A stretch of 64,000 nucleotides of DNA from Deltaproteobacteria bacterium (GTDB taxonomy: Bacteria > Lernaellota > Lernaellaia > JACKCT01). Each line of letters opens with the position of its first letter. Position 1 is the first letter of the stretch. The stretch covers positions 196,973-260,972 of the forward strand of contig JACKCT010000004.1 in NCBI GenBank assembly GCA_020633895.1, in the 5' to 3' direction. The notes beneath the pieces were generated by a model. It ran no database searches. It was not told the DNA's origin and worked only from the letters and a program-made list of their open reading frames with translations. The position numbers and the translations under genes were made by a program. This document shows, piece after piece, positions 41,997 to 51,292 of the stretch.

Positions 41997-44390
41997 ATGA
42001 AAATCAGTCTGAATTGGCTTCAGGACTATGTGGACGTGGAGGATCTGAACGATCTGCCGCGCCTGTTGACGTCCGCCGGGATGGAAGTCGAGGGCGTCAA
42101 GCGCGTCGGCGACGGCGTGAAGGGCGTCGTAACCGCCAAGGTGCTGGGAGTCGAGGCCCATCCCGACGCCGATAAGCTGCGCGTGTGCCGCGTGGACACG
42201 GGAGCGGGGGAGCACACGGTCGTGTGCGGCGCGCCGAATGTCGCCGAGGGGCAGATCATCGCCCTGGCCGCCCCGGGATGCACCCTCCCGGTCGGCAAAA
42301 TCGAAAAGAAGGCCGTGCGCGGCGTCGAGAGCCACGGCATGATCGCCAGCAAGCGCGAACTCGGCGTCTCGGACGATCACTCGGGGATCTGGGTTCTGCC
42401 GCCGGATACGCCGATCGGCGAGATGCTGGACATGGTCGTGCCCCTGGGCGACGTGGTCATCGAGGTGGACATCACCGCCAACCGCCCGGACCTGCTGTGC
42501 ATGCTGGGCATTGCCCGCGAGGTCGCCGCCTACACCGGCCAGAAACTGCGCCGTCCTGAAATCGGCACATACCCCAAAGGTGGGGCGGTCGACGGCAAAA
42601 TCTCCGTGGACATTCAAGATCCCGACGCCTGCCGTCGTTATTCGGCGTTCATGGTCGAGGGCGTGCGCGTTGAGCCGTCGCCCATGTACATGCAGCTTCG
42701 CTTGGATGCGGTGGGGGTGCGTCCGATCAATAATCTGGTGGACGTGACCAACTACGTACTCTTCGAGCTCAACCAGCCGCTGCACGCCTTCGACTACGAA
42801 TTCCTCCAGGGGCAAAAGATCGTCGTCCGCCAGGCGAAAGACGGCGAGACGATGACGACGCTGGACGAAAAGGAACGCGCCCTGACGTCCGAGGATCTGT
42901 TGATCTGCGACGGCGAGAAGCCGGTGGCGTTGGCCGGCGTGATGGGCGGCGCGAATTCCGAGGTGTCGGCGAAGACATCGACGGTGCTCATCGAATCGGC
43001 GTATTTCTCGCCGGTGGGAGTGCGTCGCACGTCCAAGCGCCTGGGGCTGGCGTCGGACTCGAGCTATCGCTTCGAGCGCGGCATCGACATCGACGGCGTC
43101 GTCAACGCCGCGGCCCGCGCGGCCGAGTTGATGGCTCGAGACGGCCACGGCACCGTCGTCGAAGGCCATGTGGACAACTTCCCGAATCCGCGAGAAGAGC
43201 AGGTCATCCGCCTGCGCGGCGCCCGATGCAACCACGTGCTGGGCACCGGCATCTCCACGCCCCACATGGCGCGCCTGTTGGAAAAGATCGAGCTGGGCAT
43301 CGTCGACCAAAATGACGACCACATCGACGTGCGCGTCCCCAACTTCCGCGCCGACGACATCACCCGCGAGATCGACCTGATCGAGGAAGTCGCGCGCCTG
43401 CAAGGCTTCGACGACATCGCGCCGACGATTCCCGCCACGGCGGTGCAGGAGCACATCCCCGATCCGATCATCGCGCTGATCGACAAAGCCCGGGACGCCA
43501 TGGTCGGTCTGGGATACGGCGAAGCCCCGGCGGTGGCGATGACCAGCCGTGAAATGCTCGACGCGTTCAAGGATGCGCCCGGCCGATACGTCGAATTGCT
43601 CAATCCGCTTTCGGCCGAGATGGGCATCCTGCGCGACAGCCTGTTGCCGACGATGCTGACCGCCGTCTCGCGGAATCTGGCGCGGCAAAACCGCGACCTG
43701 GCGATCTTCGAGGTGCGCCGGGTTTTCCTACCTTCGGAGCAGGGCGAGTTGCCCCACGAGCCGACGCACGTCGCCTTCACCCTGGCCGGGCGCGCGGAAC
43801 CCGCCGAATGGTCGTCCAGCGACCGGACGGTGGATTTCTTCGACGCCAAGGGCACGGCGGAAGAATTCCTCGAAGCCGTCGGCGTCCTTTCCGGTGTGGA
43901 ATTCCAGGCCGAAAGCGCCCCGTCGTTTTACATCGACGGCGCCGGGGCGAGGATCGCGGTGAACGGCCGACCGGTGGGCCATCTCGGGCGATTCTCACCG
44001 ACGCTCCTGGCGAAATTCGACATCGACGCCGAGGTGTACGGCGGGCAGATCGACCTGACCGCGCTCATTCCCCATCTGGCGGAAACCAAGACCTTCAAAC
44101 CCTGGTCACGCTTTCCCCGGACCACGCGCGACCTCGCGGTCCTCGTCGACCAAACGCAGCCCGTGGGCCCCTTGCGCGAGGCGATTTCGGCCGTCGACGA
44201 GACGCATATCCTGGCCGTCCGCGTCTTCGACATCTACACCGGCAAGGGCGTGGAATCCGGCAAAAAATCCGTGGCGTTCTCGCTGGATATCCAGTCCATG
44301 GAATCCACGATGACGGTGGAAGACACGGACCGGATCGTGGAACGGGTGGTGGAAAAGTTGTCCACAGCCTTCGGCGCAAAGCTCAGGTAA
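41997..44390 (+). CDS. pheT: Phenylalanine-tRNA ligase beta subunit
   Basis: A 797-residue protein. The tRNA-binding OB domain (about 40-150) is followed by B3/B4 editing domain, B5 domain, the core-like domain and the C-terminal FDX-ACB anticodon domain (RFPRTTRDLAVLVD). The MGGANSEVSAKTSTVLIES and VVPLGDVVIEVDITANRPD motifs are typical. Start ATG 41997 is 62 bases after pheS. Confidence 0.97.
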   Translation: MKISLNWLQDYVDVEDLNDLPRLLTSAGMEVEGVKRVGDGVKGVVTAKVLGVEAHPDADKLRVCRVDTGAGEHTVVCGAPNVAEGQIIALAAPGCTLPVGKIEKKAVRGVESHGMIASKRELGVSDDHSGIWVLPPDTPIGEMLDMVVPLGDVVIEVDITANRPDLLCMLGIAREVAAYTGQKLRRPEIGTYPKGGAVDGKISVDIQDPDACRRYSAFMVEGVRVEPSPMYMQLRLDAVGVRPINNLVDVTNYVLFELNQPLHAFDYEFLQGQKIVVRQAKDGETMTTLDEKERALTSEDLLICDGEKPVALAGVMGGANSEVSAKTSTVLIESAYFSPVGVRRTSKRLGLASDSSYRFERGIDIDGVVNAAARAAELMARDGHGTVVEGHVDNFPNPREEQVIRLRGARCNHVLGTGISTPHMARLLEKIELGIVDQNDDHIDVRVPNFRADDITREIDLIEEVARLQGFDDIAPTIPATAVQEHIPDPIIALIDKARDAMVGLGYGEAPAVAMTSREMLDAFKDAPGRYVELLNPLSAEMGILRDSLLPTMLTAVSRNLARQNRDLAIFEVRRVFLPSEQGELPHEPTHVAFTLAGRAEPAEWSSSDRTVDFFDAKGTAEEFLEAVGVLSGVEFQAESAPSFYIDGAGARIAVNGRPVGHLGRFSPTLLAKFDIDAEVYGGQIDLTALIPHLAETKTFKPWSRFPRTTRDLAVLVDQTQPVGPLREAISAVDETHILAVRVFDIYTGKGVESGKKSVAFSLDIQSMESTMTVEDTDRIVERVVEKLSTAFGAKLR

Positions 44391-44513
44391 CGCTTTAAAT
44401 ATTTCCAGATAACTTATTGAATTATAGCGATAATACCCGTCGCAGCAGCCGGATATCGCCTTAAGCGATTCTTGAGCAATCCGGCTGGAAGGGCGGGAAA
44501 AATATAGATATTG

Positions 44514-44541
44514 TTGCAGTGTCCGATAAATTGGGTATGAT
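44514..44541 (+). promoter_or_regulatory. Promoter for ihfA-merR
   Basis: TTGCAG (44514-44519), a 16-base spacer, then TATGAT (44536-44541) in an AT-rich gap after pheT. It is 35 bases before the ihfA ATG. Confidence 0.5.
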
Positions 44542-44576
44542 ACGGGCTCTCAAGGGAGCCATAAGGGGGAGTTCGG

Positions 44577-44855
44577 ATGACCAAGGCGGATCTGGTCAAC
44601 GCGATTTACGAGCGCGTGGGCTTTTCCAAGAAGGAATCGGCGCGGATCGTTGAGTTGGTCTTTGAGATCATCAAGGAGACGCTCGAAGAGGGCGAGAAGA
44701 TCAAAATCTCCGGGTTCGGGAACTTCGTGATTCGGGACAAGCGGGCGCGCATCGGCCGCAATCCCCAGACCAACGAGGAAATCACGATTTCGGCCCGGCG
44801 CGTGCTGACCTTCAAACCCAGCCAAGTCCTGCGCAACGCGCTCAAGGACGTTTAG
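44577..44855 (+). CDS. ihfA: Integration host factor alpha subunit
   Basis: A 92-residue DNA-bending HU/IHF-family protein. GFSKKESARIVELVFEII and KISGFGNFVIRDKRARIGRNPQTNEE are typical, with the proline-bearing arm. The gene lies after pheT as in many Gram-negative bacteria, which supports the alpha subunit over HU. AGGGGGA precedes ATG 44577 by several bases. Confidence 0.92.
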   Translation: MTKADLVNAIYERVGFSKKESARIVELVFEIIKETLEEGEKIKISGFGNFVIRDKRARIGRNPQTNEEITISARRVLTFKPSQVLRNALKDV

Positions 44856-44874
44856 CTTTTAGGGGAGGCCCATC

Positions 44875-45246
44875 GTGGAAGAAATCAAGATCCCCGATAA
44901 GCTGTACTTCAAGATCGGCGAGGTCTCGGACCTGACCGGCGTGAAGCCCTACGTGCTGCGGTATTGGGAGTCGGAATTCAATATCGTCAAGCCGTCCAAG
45001 ACCGCGTCCAATCAGCGTCTGTACAAGCGCCGGGAAGTGGAGCTGATCCTGGAGATCAAGCGACTGCTTTACGAGGAAAAATTCACGATCGCCGGCGCCA
45101 AGAAAGTCCTCAACGAGCGGGGCGGGACCACCCGTCGCTCGGCCGGACAGATGAAACTGCCGCTCCAGCAGAAGAAGACGCGCGAGCTTCTGCAAAAGAT
45201 GCGCAAAGAGATCGAAGCCATCAAGAAACTGGTTGAAACGCAATAG
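44875..45246 (+). CDS. MerR family transcriptional regulator
   Basis: A 123-residue DNA-binding protein with the MerR helix-turn-helix ([21 protein letters not shown]), the wing [18 protein letters not shown] and a C-terminal coiled coil. There is no ligand-binding domain. It starts at GTG 44875 after AGGGGAGG. An ihfA-merR pair is common in deltaproteobacteria; the regulated genes are unknown. It may serve a chromosomal architecture role alongside IHF. Confidence 0.88.
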   Translation: MEEIKIPDKLYFKIGEVSDLTGVKPYVLRYWESEFNIVKPSKTASNQRLYKRREVELILEIKRLLYEEKFTIAGAKKVLNERGGTTRRSAGQMKLPLQQKKTRELLQKMRKEIEAIKKLVETQ

Positions 45247-45261
45247 CGTCTCGGCTATAGT
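45233..45261 (+). promoter_or_regulatory. Putative promoter overlapping the merR end
   Basis: TTGAAA (45233-45238), a 17-base spacer, then TATAGT (45256-45261). Good boxes, but the terminator stem starts seven bases downstream, so this may be fortuitous or attenuated. Confidence 0.3.
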
Positions 45262-45267
45262 CCGCCG

Positions 45268-45300
45268 CGCGGTTTTCAAAAAAACCGCGTTTGTTTTTTG
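45268..45300 (+). terminator. Intrinsic terminator after merR
   Basis: Perfect stem CGCGGTTTT (45268-45276) with AAAACCGCG (45281-45289), loop CAAA, followed by TTTGTTTTTTG. Strong hairpin with T-tract. Confidence 0.8.
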
Positions 45301-45338
45301 CGCGTCGCGAACATTCGCTCGATTTTCCGCCATCGCAT

Positions 45339-45412
<74 letters not shown>

Positions 45413-45559
45413 TTTTGATTGATCGATGAACGGACTCGCAGCGATTCACCTTCCGAAGATCCTGAAGAAAATGCCGGTTCGCATCGCGCCGCCCCAGACG
45501 GCCTGGGGCGAGGGCGGCCGGGCCCAACCCCACACGCGCGTCTCGGCGCCTCGGCGTTC

Positions 45560-46312
45560 ATGAAGATCCTGGTCTCCAACGACGACGGTATCCATTCGGA
45601 CGGCCTGCTGGCCTTGCGCGACGCCTTGTCCGAATTGGGGGAGGTGACGGTCGTCGCCCCCGACCGCGAACGTAGCGCCCAATCCCACGCCCTGACCATC
45701 CACCGCCCCTTGCGGGTGCATCAGGTGGAAGAACGATTTTATTCGGTCGACGGCACGCCCGCCGACGCGGTGCACCTGGCGCTGAATGTCGTTATGCGCG
45801 ACGAGCGGCCCGATCTGGTCGTCTCCGGTATCAACCAGGGCGGCAACCTGGGCGACGACGTCACCTATTCCGGCACCGTCGCCGCGGCCCGGGAGGCAGC
45901 CATGCTCGGCGTGCCCAGCTTCGCCGTCTCGGTCGTGGCCCGAACCGATTTTCATTTCGACGGCGCCGCCGCTTTCGCGCTGCGTCTGGCGCGTCATCTG
46001 CGCGATCATCCGTTGCAATCCCGGTCGCTGCTTAACGTCAACGTCCCCAACGTCCGCGCCCACGAGCTGCCCGAATATCGCTTTACCCAACTGGGTCAGC
46101 GCATCTTCAGCGACGAGGTCGTGGAAAAAGCCGACCCGCGCGGCGCGTCGTACTACTGGATCGGCGGGCAGGAATTGGGCTTCACCCGCGCGGCGTCCTC
46201 GGACTTGCAAGCGATCTCCGAAGGCTTCATTTCCGTCTCTCCCATCCGCATCGATCAGACCGACTACGACCTGCTCACGCGCCTGGCCGCCGACGGGCCG
46301 GACATCCCATGA
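45560..46312 (+). CDS. surE: 5'/3'-nucleotidase SurE
   Basis: A 250-residue nucleoside monophosphate phosphatase. Motifs SNDDGIHSDG near the start, APDRERSAQSHALT, and SGINQGGNLGDDVTYSGTV are complete. ATG 45560 is chosen as it gives MKILVSNDDG; codons further up are not supported and lie just after the tRNA. The stop overlaps the pcm ATG by four bases, as in many bacteria. Confidence 0.96.
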   Translation: MKILVSNDDGIHSDGLLALRDALSELGEVTVVAPDRERSAQSHALTIHRPLRVHQVEERFYSVDGTPADAVHLALNVVMRDERPDLVVSGINQGGNLGDDVTYSGTVAAAREAAMLGVPSFAVSVVARTDFHFDGAAAFALRLARHLRDHPLQSRSLLNVNVPNVRAHELPEYRFTQLGQRIFSDEVVEKADPRGASYYWIGGQELGFTRAASSDLQAISEGFISVSPIRIDQTDYDLLTRLAADGPDIP

Positions 46313-46968
46313 CCAAGCCCGAGTTCTATCAGCGCCAGCGCGACGAGATGGTCGAGCGCCAGATTCGGGGCAGGGGTGTCAAGGACGAACGCGTCATCGC
46401 CGCCATGCAAAAAATCCCGCGCCATATGTTCGTCGACAAGGCCTTTGTCGACCGCGCCTACGACGACGGGCCGTTGCCTTTGCCCGAGCGGCAGACCATC
46501 AGCCAGCCCTACATGGTCGCCCTCATGACGCAGTCCCTGCTGCTGACCGGCAAGGAAAAGGTGCTCGAAATCGGGACCGGATCGGGATATCAGACCGCGA
46601 TTCTATCCCGCCTGGCCGACCGGGTTTTTTCCATCGAACGCCACCCCCGCCTGGGACGTCAGGCCGAGCGAACGCTGCATGACTTGGGCATTCACAACGC
46701 CTTGGTTCGTATCGGCGACGGAACGCACGGCTGGGCCGAGGAGGCGCCGTTCGACGCGATCCTCGTGACCGCCGGGGCTCCCAAGGTCCCGCCCGCGTAC
46801 TTGGATCAGCTCAAGGACGACGGGCGTCTGGTGATCCCCATTGGTGACGACACTCAGCAGATGCTTTATCGTTTCACCAAGACCAAGGAAGCGATCTTCG
46901 AGGAAGAACTGGTGGCCTGCCGATTCGTCAAATTGGTGGGACGCTACGGTTGGGAGGCCGTGAAGTGA
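46309..46968 (+). CDS. pcm: Protein-L-isoaspartate O-methyltransferase
   Basis: A 219-residue repair methyltransferase that uses SAM to reset isoaspartate residues. The SAM motif VLEIGTGSGYQTAIL is present, with the RQTISQPYMVALM motif of the active site. It overlaps surE at the start and the dedA gene at the end (GTGA). It is typical of the surE-pcm pair. Confidence 0.96.
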   Translation: MTKPEFYQRQRDEMVERQIRGRGVKDERVIAAMQKIPRHMFVDKAFVDRAYDDGPLPLPERQTISQPYMVALMTQSLLLTGKEKVLEIGTGSGYQTAILSRLADRVFSIERHPRLGRQAERTLHDLGIHNALVRIGDGTHGWAEEAPFDAILVTAGAPKVPPAYLDQLKDDGRLVIPIGDDTQQMLYRFTKTKEAIFEEELVACRFVKLVGRYGWEAVK

Positions 46969-47609
46969 TCGATCTGATTTATCAAGTCTTCGCCTTTCTC
47001 AAGGTCATCATTCACGACCTGGGCTATTGGGGCATCCTGATCGGCATGACCGTCGAAAGCTCGGCGATTCCGTTTCCGTCGGAGATTGTCATTCCCCCGG
47101 CCGGAGCGCTGGCCCACGAAGGCAAGATGTCCCTATGGCTGATCGTCGTCTGCGGCATGGTCGGCTCGGTGCTGGGCGCGCTGATCAACTACGGCGTCGC
47201 CTACTACCTGGGACGGCCGTTCTTTGAAAAATACGGCAAGTACGTCCTGGTCACGGAAGAGAAGATCAAGCGCTCGGAAGAGTTCTTTGAAAAATACGGC
47301 GCCGTGGCCACGCTGATCTGCCGTTTCATTACCGTCGTTCGCCAGCTCGTCTCGCTGCCGGCCGGATTCTCCAAGATGCGTCTGCAGCCGTTCATTCTCT
47401 ACACGGCCATCGGCTCGGCCATCTGGAGCATGATCCTGGCGTTCCTCGGATACTTCGCCGGGGCCGGGGAAGAGACGATCAAGGCGTACAAAACGCCCAT
47501 CACCATCGGCACCGTCGTTGCGGCGGGCCTTGTTTTGACCGCCTTCCTTGCCTATAAATACACGCAGAAACGACGCCAAGCGGGGGCGCAAGCGGCCACC
47601 GGCGAATAG
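46965..47609 (+). CDS. DedA family membrane protein
   Basis: A 214-residue polytopic inner-membrane protein. The ESSAIPFPSEIVIPPAGALA motif, the G-rich helices and the RFITVVRQLVSLPAGFSKM region match DedA/YdjX, a family of lipid-carrier flippases related to UptA-type recycling of C55-P. It starts with GTG 46965, overlapping the pcm stop. Placement between pcm and nlpD differs from the enteric surE-pcm-nlpD order. A role in envelope lipid recycling is family-based inference. Confidence 0.9.
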   Translation: MIDLIYQVFAFLKVIIHDLGYWGILIGMTVESSAIPFPSEIVIPPAGALAHEGKMSLWLIVVCGMVGSVLGALINYGVAYYLGRPFFEKYGKYVLVTEEKIKRSEEFFEKYGAVATLICRFITVVRQLVSLPAGFSKMRLQPFILYTAIGSAIWSMILAFLGYFAGAGEETIKAYKTPITIGTVVAAGLVLTAFLAYKYTQKRRQAGAQAATGE

Positions 47610-47620
47610 GGCCGGCCGGG

Positions 47621-48493
47621 GTGCCGCGGGCACAGGAGTTTCGCATTTTGGGCGCAACAATCGCCGGCGACCGAATCAACCAGGCTCGGCGCCCCTGGAT
47701 TTTGGCGGCGGCCGTCTTCGTCTTGGCTTTGGTCAGCGGCTGCGGCTACTACATCACCGTGGAACGGGGCGACACTCTCAACGACATCGCCCGGGAATAC
47801 GGCGTCACCACCAACGACCTGATCGAAGCCAATCCCAACCTCAAGGATCCCAACCGCATCTATCCCGGTCAGAAGCTGCGCATCCCGCGTGAAAAGTCGC
47901 TGGTTGTCGCCGAAGGGGCGCAGAAGCGGCCGGGCGATACGAATAAGTCGGCGCTCAAGGAGCCTTCCGAGATTCCGCCGCGCGCGACGACCACCTCCAC
48001 GCCGGCATCGACTCCGCCTCCGGCACGTAGCGCTGTGCGTTCCACGCCGCCGCCCGCCGCCACGGCCGAAAAAACCGAAGCGGTGGGAGCGGGCGGGGCC
48101 GTCTCGACCGGCTCGCCGTCGTTCATCTGGCCGGTCAACGGCACCATCCTGCGCGGCTTCGGAAAAGGCCCGGACGGGCGCATCAACGAAGGCATCGACA
48201 TCGCCGCTCCGGCCGGCACCGACATCAAGGCCGTGGCCGACGGTGAAGTGCTGCTGTCCAACAACAAGCTCAAAGGCTACGGCAATATGATTGTCGTCCA
48301 GCACAACGGCGGCTTCGTCTCCATCTACGCCCACAACCGCATCAACCACGTCAAAAAGGGCGACAAGGTGCGTCAGGGGCAGGTCATCGGCGAGGTCGGC
48401 GACACCGGCCGGGCCAGCCAGCCCCATCTGCATTTCGAGATTCGAAAGAATATCAAGACCATCGACCCGTACCCGTTGCTGCCTCGGCGCTAA
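47621..48493 (+). CDS. nlpD: NlpD-like lipoprotein: LysM plus degenerate M23 (LytM) domain
   Basis: A 290-residue protein with lipobox SGC at Cys41, a LysM domain (43-88, VERGDTLNDIAREYG), a Pro/Ala/Thr linker, and a C-terminal M23 domain (165-285). The first zinc-ligand His of active enzymes is Asn189 (NEGIDIAAP), while His238 and the HLH motif (269-271) remain. E. coli NlpD also has Asn there (NKGIDIAG). So it likely activates an amidase and is not a hydrolase. The start is uncertain: GTG 47621 or TTG 47648, 11 or 38 bases after dedA. Confidence 0.85.
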   Translation: MPRAQEFRILGATIAGDRINQARRPWILAAAVFVLALVSGCGYYITVERGDTLNDIAREYGVTTNDLIEANPNLKDPNRIYPGQKLRIPREKSLVVAEGAQKRPGDTNKSALKEPSEIPPRATTTSTPASTPPPARSAVRSTPPPAATAEKTEAVGAGGAVSTGSPSFIWPVNGTILRGFGKGPDGRINEGIDIAAPAGTDIKAVADGEVLLSNNKLKGYGNMIVVQHNGGFVSIYAHNRINHVKKGDKVRQGQVIGEVGDTGRASQPHLHFEIRKNIKTIDPYPLLPRR

Positions 48494-48514
48494 CCTTCAA
48501 GCAGGAGTCCCGCC

Positions 48515-49045
48515 ATGGACGACATCGCCAAGCTCATCCGCAACGTCCCCGACTGGCCCAAACCGGGCATCCAGTTCAAGGACATCACGACGATGGTCGC
48601 CAACGGCCCGGCGCTGCGAAAGGTCATCGACACCTTGGCCGAGCGCTACAAGGCGTTCGAGTTCGACGCCGTGGTCGGCGTGGAAGCTCGCGGCTTCATT
48701 TTCGGAACCGCGTTGGCCTACGCCCTGAACACCGGCTTCGTCCTGGTCCGCAAACCCGGCAAGCTCCCGGCAAAGACGCGCAAGGTCAGCTACGAACTCG
48801 AATACGGCACCGACTCCCTGGAAATCCACGAGGACTCGATTGCCGAAGGCGGCAAGGTTCTGGTCATCGATGATTTGCTGGCCACGGGCGGTACCGTCCG
48901 CGCCGTCATCGACCTGCTGCACGGCATGGGCGCCGATGTCGTCGAAGCGGCCTTCATCGTCGAACTCATCGGCCTGGGCGGCCGCGCCAAGGTCGAGGAG
49001 AAAACCGACGTCCACAGCCTGATCCACTTCGAAGTCGACGAATAG
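48515..49045 (+). CDS. apt: Adenine phosphoribosyltransferase
   Basis: A 176-residue salvage enzyme that makes AMP from adenine and PRPP. The PRPP loop VLVIDDLLATGGTV is intact, and the VGVEARGFIFG motif is present. It starts 21 bases after nlpD with GCAGGAG upstream. Confidence 0.96.
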   Translation: MDDIAKLIRNVPDWPKPGIQFKDITTMVANGPALRKVIDTLAERYKAFEFDAVVGVEARGFIFGTALAYALNTGFVLVRKPGKLPAKTRKVSYELEYGTDSLEIHEDSIAEGGKVLVIDDLLATGGTVRAVIDLLHGMGADVVEAAFIVELIGLGGRAKVEEKTDVHSLIHFEVDE

Positions 49046-49357
49046 TGCCGAAGCCGGCACGGGCTGGGAACGCCGGCGCGTCGTCGGAAGTTCCACGGTA
49101 GACGCCGCTTCGCTCCAATCGATTCCGACTGGTAAAAATCTGGGTGCCACACTTTTGCGACGCTGAAAGCGGAGAGAAGGTGTGAGGTGAATTTTCCGCA
49201 TTTTCTTCAGTAAGCCCCAAGGCAGGGCCGCATCCGAATTCGTCATAATCTATATTATGTCAAATATTGCCAGAGTGCGCCGTCACTGGTCATCCAACGC
49301 CAGCACTTCCGAAAATCCCTCCCGAGGCGAGGCCACCTGGGCATTTCTCGTCACGCA
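49046..49357. other. 312-base gap between apt and the convergent NAGPA gene
   Basis: No gene is supported. There is an AT-rich CATAAT/ATTATG inverted repeat (49244-49249 with 49254-49259) around a CTAT loop, without T run. I see no clear terminator for either gene. It may be a remnant. Confidence 0.5.
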
Positions 49358-50101
49358 TCATTTTTCGAAAACTTCGATATGGGATCCGACCGGGACCGAA
49401 ATCTCCCGCGCATGCACGTCCCGCCAGTCGATCACCAACCCCGTCGACGAGCCGCCGTCCAAATTGAAGGCGAAGCTCGCGTTGACCGGAGCCGCCGTCG
49501 CGATCTTGGCCGCGTCGCCGTACGTCAGCCAGGCGCTGTCGCTCACCAGGAAGAAGATCCGCCCGGCGACGTCTTCGCCGATGATCGTCCGGCGATGGCG
49601 TTTCGTGGACTTATACGCCACGGGCCGGCCGTCGCGAACGATCGCCGGACCGCATTTCACGGCTTGCTCAAAGGCTTCGGCTTCGCCGTCTTTCAGGGGC
49701 TTGCGTGCCAGATCCCGTAGACCCGCCATACCGCCTTTGACGAAAAACAGCCCCTTGAAGCGCGTGAGCTTGTTTTCGGACTTGACGATCTTCCCATCCG
49801 TTACCAGCAAGTCCGTGGGCGTGTAATCCTCGGCCCAGTAGCCGCCGTTGACCGTCAAAATGGCCTTGGAATCGGCGTGCCTTGCTTGGACACTTTGGGG
49901 AGGATTCGTGTAGACGGCCTCAAAGCGAAATTTCGCCGGATCCATCGAAACGAAATGCACATCACCCGACGGCGTCGTCAATTTCTTATAAATCAGCGCA
50001 GGGACGTCCTGAGCGACTGCTGACGGCGCGGAGAGCGGGGAAACAATAAGCATTGCGAATAATACGCCCATGCCCGCCAGCGCGGCCGCAGCCCAGCGCA
50101 T
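49358..50101 (-). CDS. Phosphodiester glycosidase (NAGPA-like) family exported protein
   Basis: A 247-residue protein with a signal peptide (cleavage AVA-Q near 31). The DUF2233/NAGPA core has VNGGYW and the FNLDGGSSTGL motif, found in phosphodiester alpha-GlcNAcases and bacterial exopolysaccharide-biosynthesis relatives. The start is ATG 50101, which shares a base with the stop of the gene upstream (TGATG), so translation is coupled. The substrate in the periplasm is unknown. Confidence 0.82.
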   Translation of the reverse strand: MRWAAAALAGMGVLFAMLIVSPLSAPSAVAQDVPALIYKKLTTPSGDVHFVSMDPAKFRFEAVYTNPPQSVQARHADSKAILTVNGGYWAEDYTPTDLLVTDGKIVKSENKLTRFKGLFFVKGGMAGLRDLARKPLKDGEAEAFEQAVKCGPAIVRDGRPVAYKSTKRHRRTIIGEDVAGRIFFLVSDSAWLTYGDAAKIATAAPVNASFAFNLDGGSSTGLVIDWRDVHAREISVPVGSHIEVFEK

Positions 50102-50994
50102 CACGATGGGTCGTCTCCCGAAACGTAATGCATCTCGAACCATTCCGGTTGAATGTTTGGCGTGTACCCCCGAAACGCCGTCAACAAATCGCGCCGCACC
50201 GCGTGCAGCGTCGCCACCTGAATCGGTCGCTCGCGCAGATCATCGGAAATGCGCACGACTTCCTGGCGGAACTCCTTGCCGACGTCCGAATAGATCATGT
50301 TGAAATACTGCAACGCTCGAGCCTGATGCATGGCCGCGCTGATGGATTCGGCGCTGTCCGGATTTTCGGCGGCGTATTTCTCGGCGCGATAAACTTCGAC
50401 CAACACTGACAGCACCAGCGCCGTGCGCGTTTCGGAGAGCAGGGCGTCATAGCCCTTCCCGCCCTCTTCCCGCGCTTTTTTCGCGGCGGTGTGCATTCGC
50501 GTTCGGACCTCGCGCAACGCGCCATCCAGCGGTGTCACCGGCGGATGGTCCAGGTGCCGATTGATCGCTAGCGTCTCATCCACCGCCCGCGCAGCCGCGA
50601 TTCCGCGTTCGATCTCCTCGGGGCCTTTCTCCGGCTTGCGAAGCTGCATGTACTCCCAAAAAGCCCGCGAAATCGTCAGCGCCGAAATCTGCGTGTTCAC
50701 CGACGGCGCCAGGCTGCCCTTGGCGATCTCGATGCCTTCCTTGTATTTGCTCGCGAAACGCAAATCCAGCTTGCTGTCCACCAGGCGCACCATCTTCTCG
50801 ACGCCGCCTTGCCTGTACAGACCGCGTATATGCCCCAGATCCGGCTTGGCGCGGCACGCTTCCCCATGCAGGTCGACAGCGGCCAGCGCGATCTCGTTGA
50901 GGCGCTCGGGATCGAAATCCCGCTCCCGCGTCGCCAGCGCCAACAGGAGGAAAATCGCCGCGACGCCGGCACCAATGACGATGACGCGCTTCAT
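50101..50994 (-). CDS. Membrane-anchored helical protein of unknown function
   Basis: A 297-residue protein. One N-terminal membrane helix (about 4-21, VIVIGAGVAAIFLLLALA) is followed by a long, mainly alpha-helical domain with many charged residues, so it is likely anchored in the inner membrane with the body in the periplasm. GAGGA precedes ATG 50994. No known domain was recognised. It is coupled to the NAGPA-like gene by a TGATG overlap. The pair is divergent from rpmB. Confidence 0.65.
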   Translation of the reverse strand: MKRVIVIGAGVAAIFLLLALATRERDFDPERLNEIALAAVDLHGEACRAKPDLGHIRGLYRQGGVEKMVRLVDSKLDLRFASKYKEGIEIAKGSLAPSVNTQISALTISRAFWEYMQLRKPEKGPEEIERGIAAARAVDETLAINRHLDHPPVTPLDGALREVRTRMHTAAKKAREEGGKGYDALLSETRTALVLSVLVEVYRAEKYAAENPDSAESISAAMHQARALQYFNMIYSDVGKEFRQEVVRISDDLRERPIQVATLHAVRRDLLTAFRGYTPNIQPEWFEMHYVSGDDPS

Positions 50995-51292
50995 CGCGTC
51001 CTCGGAACAAAATTCATGAACAAAGCCTCCGGCATGCACGCACCATAGAAAAGCTCGCGACGCCCGGCAATCCCGCCCGGCAGTTTCGTTCCGAATCCGC
51101 CGACGATCGCCAACGGAAAACCCGCGATTCCCGACACTTGGAAAGAATAGCTCAAGCTTCGAATGCGGCTTGCATTTGTCGGACGGCTATGATAAACGGC
51201 CCCTCCGACTCGCGCCGGAGCCCATGGGCTGAATATTCGCGGCGGCGAGCGACAGATTTCGAAGACTAAGACCGACGATTCAGGAGCGCATC

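Noticed and set aside
49244-49259. CATAAT/ATTATG inverted repeat as operator
   Set aside because: Short arms, no adjacent gene start, found between convergent genes.
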